Source: Cellvibrionales bacterium UBA4495 (GTDB taxonomy: Bacteria; Pseudomonadota; Gammaproteobacteria; Pseudomonadales; Porticoccaceae). From it: a stretch of DNA of 8,259 nt. The stretch covers positions 92,213 to 100,471 of the forward strand of contig DGNJ01000072.1 of assembly GCA_002388905.1 (NCBI GenBank), given 5' to 3'. Each line of letters starts with the position of its first letter. The first letter of the stretch is position 1. A program made the translations under genes and the position numbers. This document shows positions 5,471 to 8,259 of this stretch, in pieces. The notes below the pieces were generated by a model. That model did not search any database, had not been told where the DNA came from, and was given only the letters and a program-made list of their open reading frames with translations.

Positions 5471-7015
5471 CTAGATTTCCGGATGCTTTTCCATCCAGGG
5501 CTGGATCCGGGCGAACGACTGCGCGGCGCGCATGACGCGGGTATCCGCAAAACGGGGACCTACGATCTGCATACCGGCGGGGAGTCCGTCGACAAAACCA
5601 CAGGGAACGGACGCCGCGGGCAGTCCCAGTATATTGGCGAAATAGGTATAGCAGGTACTGATGTGCCCGGCGTAATAAGGATCACTGTAAGGCTGCTGCC
5701 ATTCGCCGTCGGGAACCGGCGGCGCCGTCAACCCCAGAACCGGCGTACAAATCAGGTCGTATCTTGCAAAGATCGCATCCACCCAGGCCTGGACTTCCGC
5801 TCGCTTTTCGAGCGCTCTCACCTCGTCTTCGGCACCGGGCAATGGACTGGTACGAACCCGCTCCAGCATGGCCCTGGTGGGCGGTGTCAACTTCGCCTGC
5901 TGGGCCCGGGTGAGCTCGAGCAAGCGACTCCCCCGGTGCATCGATGTCTCGTTGAGGACCATAAAGACTTCCCAGGCCGCTTCGTCGGGAAAGTACAGAT
6001 CCGGGGAATCCACATGGGCACCGGCTTCGGCAAAGCGCTTGGTACCCGCCTCGATTTTGTCCACGACCCGGCGATCGACTATGGGAATGCGGCCCAGATC
6101 AGGCGACCAGGCAATCTTGTAGCCCTCGACACCCTTGTCCAGGTCCTCGAGGAAAGACGGAGAAGCGCATTCGATGGCGCTGGGATCCCGCGGGTCGCTA
6201 CCCGACATAACCTGGATAAGATTGGCCGCATCCCGCACATGCAGGGTCATGGGGCCGGCGGAAGCCATCTGGACACTGCGCGGGGCTCTCATGGGAATGC
6301 GACCGGCGCTGGGGTGGAAGCCAAACACGCCATTGAAACACGCAGGGATCCGCGTGGAACCCCCGCCGTCGCTGCCGATGGAGAAGGCGGTCATGCCCGC
6401 GGCCACGGCGGCGCCGGACCCTCCGCTGGAAGCGCCGGTGATCCGGTTGAGGTTCCAGGGGTTACGGCACTCTCCCGCCAGAAACGTCTTGGTCCGGGGA
6501 AAGGTGGCAAATTCGGGGGTATGGGTCTTGCCGATAATAATGGCACCGGCCCGGCGAAGTCGTTCGACGAGGATTTCGTCCCGGTCGGGAACGGTATCGG
6601 CGAATGCCGCCGAACCCTGGGTGGTGCGCAGCCCGCGCGTGTCGTAGAGATCCTTGATGGATACCGGGAGACCATGGAGCGGCCCCAGCCTGGCTCCCGA
6701 CATTATGGCTTTTTCGGCGTTTCTGGCCTGTTCGAGCGCTCCCTCGTAATCGACGGTGATATAGGCGTGGATCAGAGGATCCAGCCTGTCGATGCGGCGC
6801 AGAAAAGACGCCACCACTTCAACCGGCGAAAGTTCCTTGCGTGCAATCCGTCCGGTCAGTTGCCACCCGGGCATCCAGGCAAGCTCATTCCCCGCGATCG
6901 ATTCCGGTGTGGTTGCCCCGCCAGTCACGGTCCCCGACACCGCCGTCGCGGCGCCCGCAACGGCAACCTTGAGGAAATCTCTACGGTCCAGGGAACGCTT
7001 TCGTTCTTCTTTCAT
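5471..7015 (-). CDS. Amidase-signature family hydrolase with Tat signal
   Basis: This 514-residue protein belongs to the amidase-signature (AS) family, which hydrolyses amide bonds; the substrate cannot be told from sequence. The triad is complete: K121 in GLPVSIKD, cis-Ser S196 in GASSGGSGAA, and nucleophile S220 in GSDGGGSTRIPA. Spacings of 75 and 24 residues equal those of fatty-acid amide hydrolase. The N-terminus carries a twin-arginine motif DRRDFLK (10-16) followed by an Ala/Val/Gly stretch (17-30), implying folded export to the periplasm or membrane anchoring; no clear AxA cleavage site is seen. It is not GatA, which is cytosolic and has no Tat signal. I start at the ATG at 7015-7013, which has GGCGAG about 5 nt upstream and places the RR motif close to the N-terminus. 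An in-frame GTG at 7054 would add 13 residues over the likely promoter. It lies 197 bp after the HupE gene and 95 bp before moaC. Confidence 0.9.
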   Translation of the reverse strand: MKEERKRSLDRRDFLKVAVAGAATAVSGTVTGGATTPESIAGNELAWMPGWQLTGRIARKELSPVEVVASFLRRIDRLDPLIHAYITVDYEGALEQARNAEKAIMSGARLGPLHGLPVSIKDLYDTRGLRTTQGSAAFADTVPDRDEILVERLRRAGAIIIGKTHTPEFATFPRTKTFLAGECRNPWNLNRITGASSGGSGAAVAAGMTAFSIGSDGGGSTRIPACFNGVFGFHPSAGRIPMRAPRSVQMASAGPMTLHVRDAANLIQVMSGSDPRDPSAIECASPSFLEDLDKGVEGYKIAWSPDLGRIPIVDRRVVDKIEAGTKRFAEAGAHVDSPDLYFPDEAAWEVFMVLNETSMHRGSRLLELTRAQQAKLTPPTRAMLERVRTSPLPGAEDEVRALEKRAEVQAWVDAIFARYDLICTPVLGLTAPPVPDGEWQQPYSDPYYAGHISTCYTYFANILGLPAASVPCGFVDGLPAGMQIVGPRFADTRVMRAAQSFARIQPWMEKHPEI

Positions 7016-7037
7016 GATATCTCGCCCCAAACGCGGA

Positions 7038-7065
7038 TTTATAAATTCTTCCACAACTCACTCAA
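7038..7065 (-). promoter_or_regulatory. Candidate sigma70 promoter of the amidase gene
   Basis: On the minus strand TTGAGT (7065-7060) and TATAAA (7043-7038) are separated by 16 nt and match the -35 and -10 consensus at 4/6 and 5/6 positions. Transcription would start roughly 15-20 nt before the ATG at 7015, leaving room for the ribosome binding site. This also argues against the GTG at 7054 as the start. It is a pattern match only. Confidence 0.45.
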
Positions 7066-7071
7066 CGCCCC

Positions 7072-7086
7072 GAACCGGTTCCGGTT
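7072..7086. promoter_or_regulatory. Palindrome GAACCGGTTC with repeated CCGGTT, possible operator
   Basis: A perfect 10-bp palindrome occupies 7072-7081, and the half-sequence CCGGTT is repeated in tandem (7075-7086). It lies just upstream of the candidate -35 box of the amidase promoter, a position typical of activator sites. No linked regulator gene is seen in the window. Confidence 0.25.
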
Positions 7087-7212
7087 ACAACAGTTGCCCG
7101 AATATCAATCCCTCAATCTCGGTATCACTAACCCGGCAGTAGGGATATCTGGCTGATCCGCGAACGATAAAACACAGGTATTTCTCGCCTTTGGCAACTT
7201 TATGCCAGAACG

Positions 7213-8229
7213 TCAAAAGTCCGCCATCCGCTGCACCAGCCAGAAACTGGCGAGACTACCGATAATGTAGCTGCCGGCCAGGCCCGTCCATCGGCGATCG
7301 AGCAATTGCTGTCGCGTACGGCGCAACAGGCGTGCCCCAAGGGTTACGATCAGGGCAATGGCGGCGATAAACAGAATCTGGCCGACTTCCACCCCGACGT
7401 TGAAAAACAAAAGAGCCGCCGGCAGTTCCGTCTGGGGCAGGCCGATATCCCCCAGCACGGCGGCAAACCCGAAGCCGTGGAGCAGGCCAAAGGAGCCTGA
7501 TACCAGAATCGGGTACCGCCAGGTCCAGGATCGGGGGTTCGCCACCGCGATCTCGTGGGCGAGAAAAACGATGCTCAGGGCAATCACCGCCTCCACCGCG
7601 GCCACCGGAAGGGCGACGATACCGAGTGTCGCCAGAGCCAGGGTCAGGGAGTGGGCCAGGGTAAAGCCGGTGACGGTCACCAGGATGCGCCGGGGCGTGC
7701 GGGCGATAAAGATCAGGCAGGCAACAAACAGCAGGTGATCGATGCCGGCGAAAATATGCTCGATGCCGAGCCCTGCGTACTGTTTGCTCACCTGCCAGAC
7801 ATTTTCGTCCTCCGGCACGGTCCAGCTTTCCTCACCCGGGTCCAGTACCCGGGTGTGCGTCTCTCCGCTCAGCAGGCCGACCCGGATCAGCGTGCTGAGT
7901 CCCGGGTTGCTGCCCGGGTAGTCCAGGGACAAAGTCTGCCCCGACAGACCGCCGGGGCAACTGTAGCGCCCGTGCACGGTGTAGGCGTCGCCGGTATGGC
8001 CCGATACGGCGTCCTCGTTCTGCCGGCACGAGGCGGGCATCCTCAGTGACGGCAGGGCCCGGGCGGGCAGGGAGACCGGCGCTTTCCAGTGGACGACAAA
8101 GTGCCCGGCCCCGCTTTCCCGGATATCCACATAGACGGGGCGGGAATCATGGCCGTAGGCACCGCCAATACAAAAGAACAGGAGAAGAAGAGAAAGTGTT
8201 CCGGCACGGTACCGGAGGTTGATCGACAT
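7213..8229 (-). CDS. HupE/UreJ-family membrane protein with periplasmic domain
   Basis: The 338-residue product looks like the larger HupE/UreJ-family proteins; classic HupE and UreJ proteins are linked to nickel handling for hydrogenase or urease. A signal peptide (about 1-26, hydrophobic 11-25) ends in GGAYG, so the mature chain would begin His-Asp. Residues 27-150 form a soluble, presumably periplasmic domain with two cysteines (C68, C91) that could pair. The membrane core has about six hydrophobic spans (around 155-176, 184-204, 208-229, 240-260, 268-298, 316-334). Conserved polar motifs lie within it: GIEHIFAGIDH (155-165), FTLAHS (189-194), FLAHEI (222-227), LLHGFGF (249-255) and FNVGVEVGQ (276-284). 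His and acidic residues in the spans suggest metal-ion transport, but the substrate is unknown and no hydrogenase or urease gene is in view. The ATG at 8229 is chosen because it yields a clean signal peptide. Upstream sequence is too short to judge the promoter. Confidence 0.85.
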   Translation of the reverse strand: MSINLRYRAGTLSLLLLFFCIGGAYGHDSRPVYVDIRESGAGHFVVHWKAPVSLPARALPSLRMPASCRQNEDAVSGHTGDAYTVHGRYSCPGGLSGQTLSLDYPGSNPGLSTLIRVGLLSGETHTRVLDPGEESWTVPEDENVWQVSKQYAGLGIEHIFAGIDHLLFVACLIFIARTPRRILVTVTGFTLAHSLTLALATLGIVALPVAAVEAVIALSIVFLAHEIAVANPRSWTWRYPILVSGSFGLLHGFGFAAVLGDIGLPQTELPAALLFFNVGVEVGQILFIAAIALIVTLGARLLRRTRQQLLDRRWTGLAGSYIIGSLASFWLVQRMADF

Positions 8230-8234
8230 AACGG

Positions 8235-8259
8235 CTAACCCTGGATATCGTCCTGCTGC
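8235..8259 (-). CDS. Possible 3' end of an upstream gene (last 7 codons)
   Basis: The last bases of the window read QQDDIQG followed by TAG (8237-8235), 5 bp before the HupE-like start. Such tight spacing would fit a preceding gene in the same transcript, but seven codons are far too few to prove coding or suggest identity. The other frames are also partly open here. Confidence 0.2.

Larger units (their letters stand above)
7016..7212. other. Intergenic spacer between hupE-like and amidase genes
   Basis: This 197-bp gap is the longest non-coding stretch of the window. On the minus strand it begins with a small hairpin just after the HupE stop (TGGCA / TGCCA, 7192-7207) that lacks a T-run directly after it. 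It ends with the palindrome and promoter candidate of the amidase gene. I see no small gene, tRNA or recognised riboswitch in it. Confidence 0.6.

Noticed and set aside
7016..7054. GTG at 7054 as the amidase start
   Set aside because: It would add 13 residues before the Tat signal and overlap the candidate promoter; the ATG at 7015 has its own ribosome binding site.
5450..7156. 568-codon plus-strand open frame opposite the whole amidase gene and beyond both its ends
   Set aside because: The amidase on the minus strand has full family motifs. The plus-strand translation is rich in Gly, Arg, His and Pro with no recognisable motif, as expected for an antisense shadow in GC-rich DNA.
7192..7207. 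Terminator after the HupE-like gene
   Set aside because: The stem is only 5 bp and the T-rich stretch is about 20 nt away, so it does not meet the usual intrinsic terminator pattern.
8155..8172. Lipoprotein signal in the HupE-like protein because of Cys at residue 20
   Set aside because: The residues before the Cys are Phe-Phe, which do not fit a lipobox; an ordinary signal peptide ending near GGAYG fits better.
1..8259. CRISPR array, insertion sequence, phage or toxin-antitoxin system
   Set aside because: I see no regularly spaced repeats, transposase, integrase or toxin/antitoxin-like small genes; the window is almost fully occupied by recognisable metabolic genes.

Overview
The window is GC-rich and densely coded, and every convincing gene lies on the minus strand, so the genes read from right to left. 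The predicted proteins resemble proteobacterial families. MoaB, MoaC, MoaE and MobA in particular align well with the E. coli proteins as I remember them. A Gram-negative proteobacterium, probably a gammaproteobacterium, is the most reasonable host. That is an inference; no rRNA or other taxonomic marker is present.

Layout in transcription order: (1) 8229-7213, a HupE/UreJ-family membrane protein with a signal peptide, an extracytoplasmic domain and a His-rich membrane core. (2) A 197-bp gap containing a good sigma70-like promoter candidate and a 10-bp palindrome. (3) 7015-5471, an amidase-signature hydrolase with a twin-arginine (Tat) signal and an intact Ser-Ser-Lys triad. (4) A 95-bp gap with a hairpin and a small near-palindrome. 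(5) 5375 to the left edge, eight molybdenum-cofactor (Moco) genes in the order moaC, moaD, moaE, mobA, moeB, moaB, moeA, moaA. moaA runs off the window.

The Moco genes look like one operon. moaC/moaD overlap by 4 bp (ATGA) and moaE/mobA overlap by 4 bp (GTGA). moaD/moaE and mobA/moeB are each separated by 1 bp. The gaps before moaB, moeA and moaA are 19, 46 and 26 bp. Together they cover most of the route: MoaA and MoaC turn GTP into cyclic pyranopterin monophosphate. MoaD and MoaE, with MoeB activating MoaD, make molybdopterin. A MoaB/MogA-type protein and MoeA handle adenylylation and molybdate insertion. MobA adds GMP to give the guanine dinucleotide form used by DMSO-reductase-family enzymes. 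No molybdate transporter, modE, mobB or molybdoenzyme gene is visible.

I find no CRISPR array, mobile element, tRNA or rRNA, and no strong sign of an undescribed system. The points most worth a second look are the HupE/UreJ protein standing apart from hydrogenase or urease genes, the Tat amidase next to the Moco operon, the TTG start of moaB that sets an annotation trap, and the small palindromic sites in the two larger gaps.
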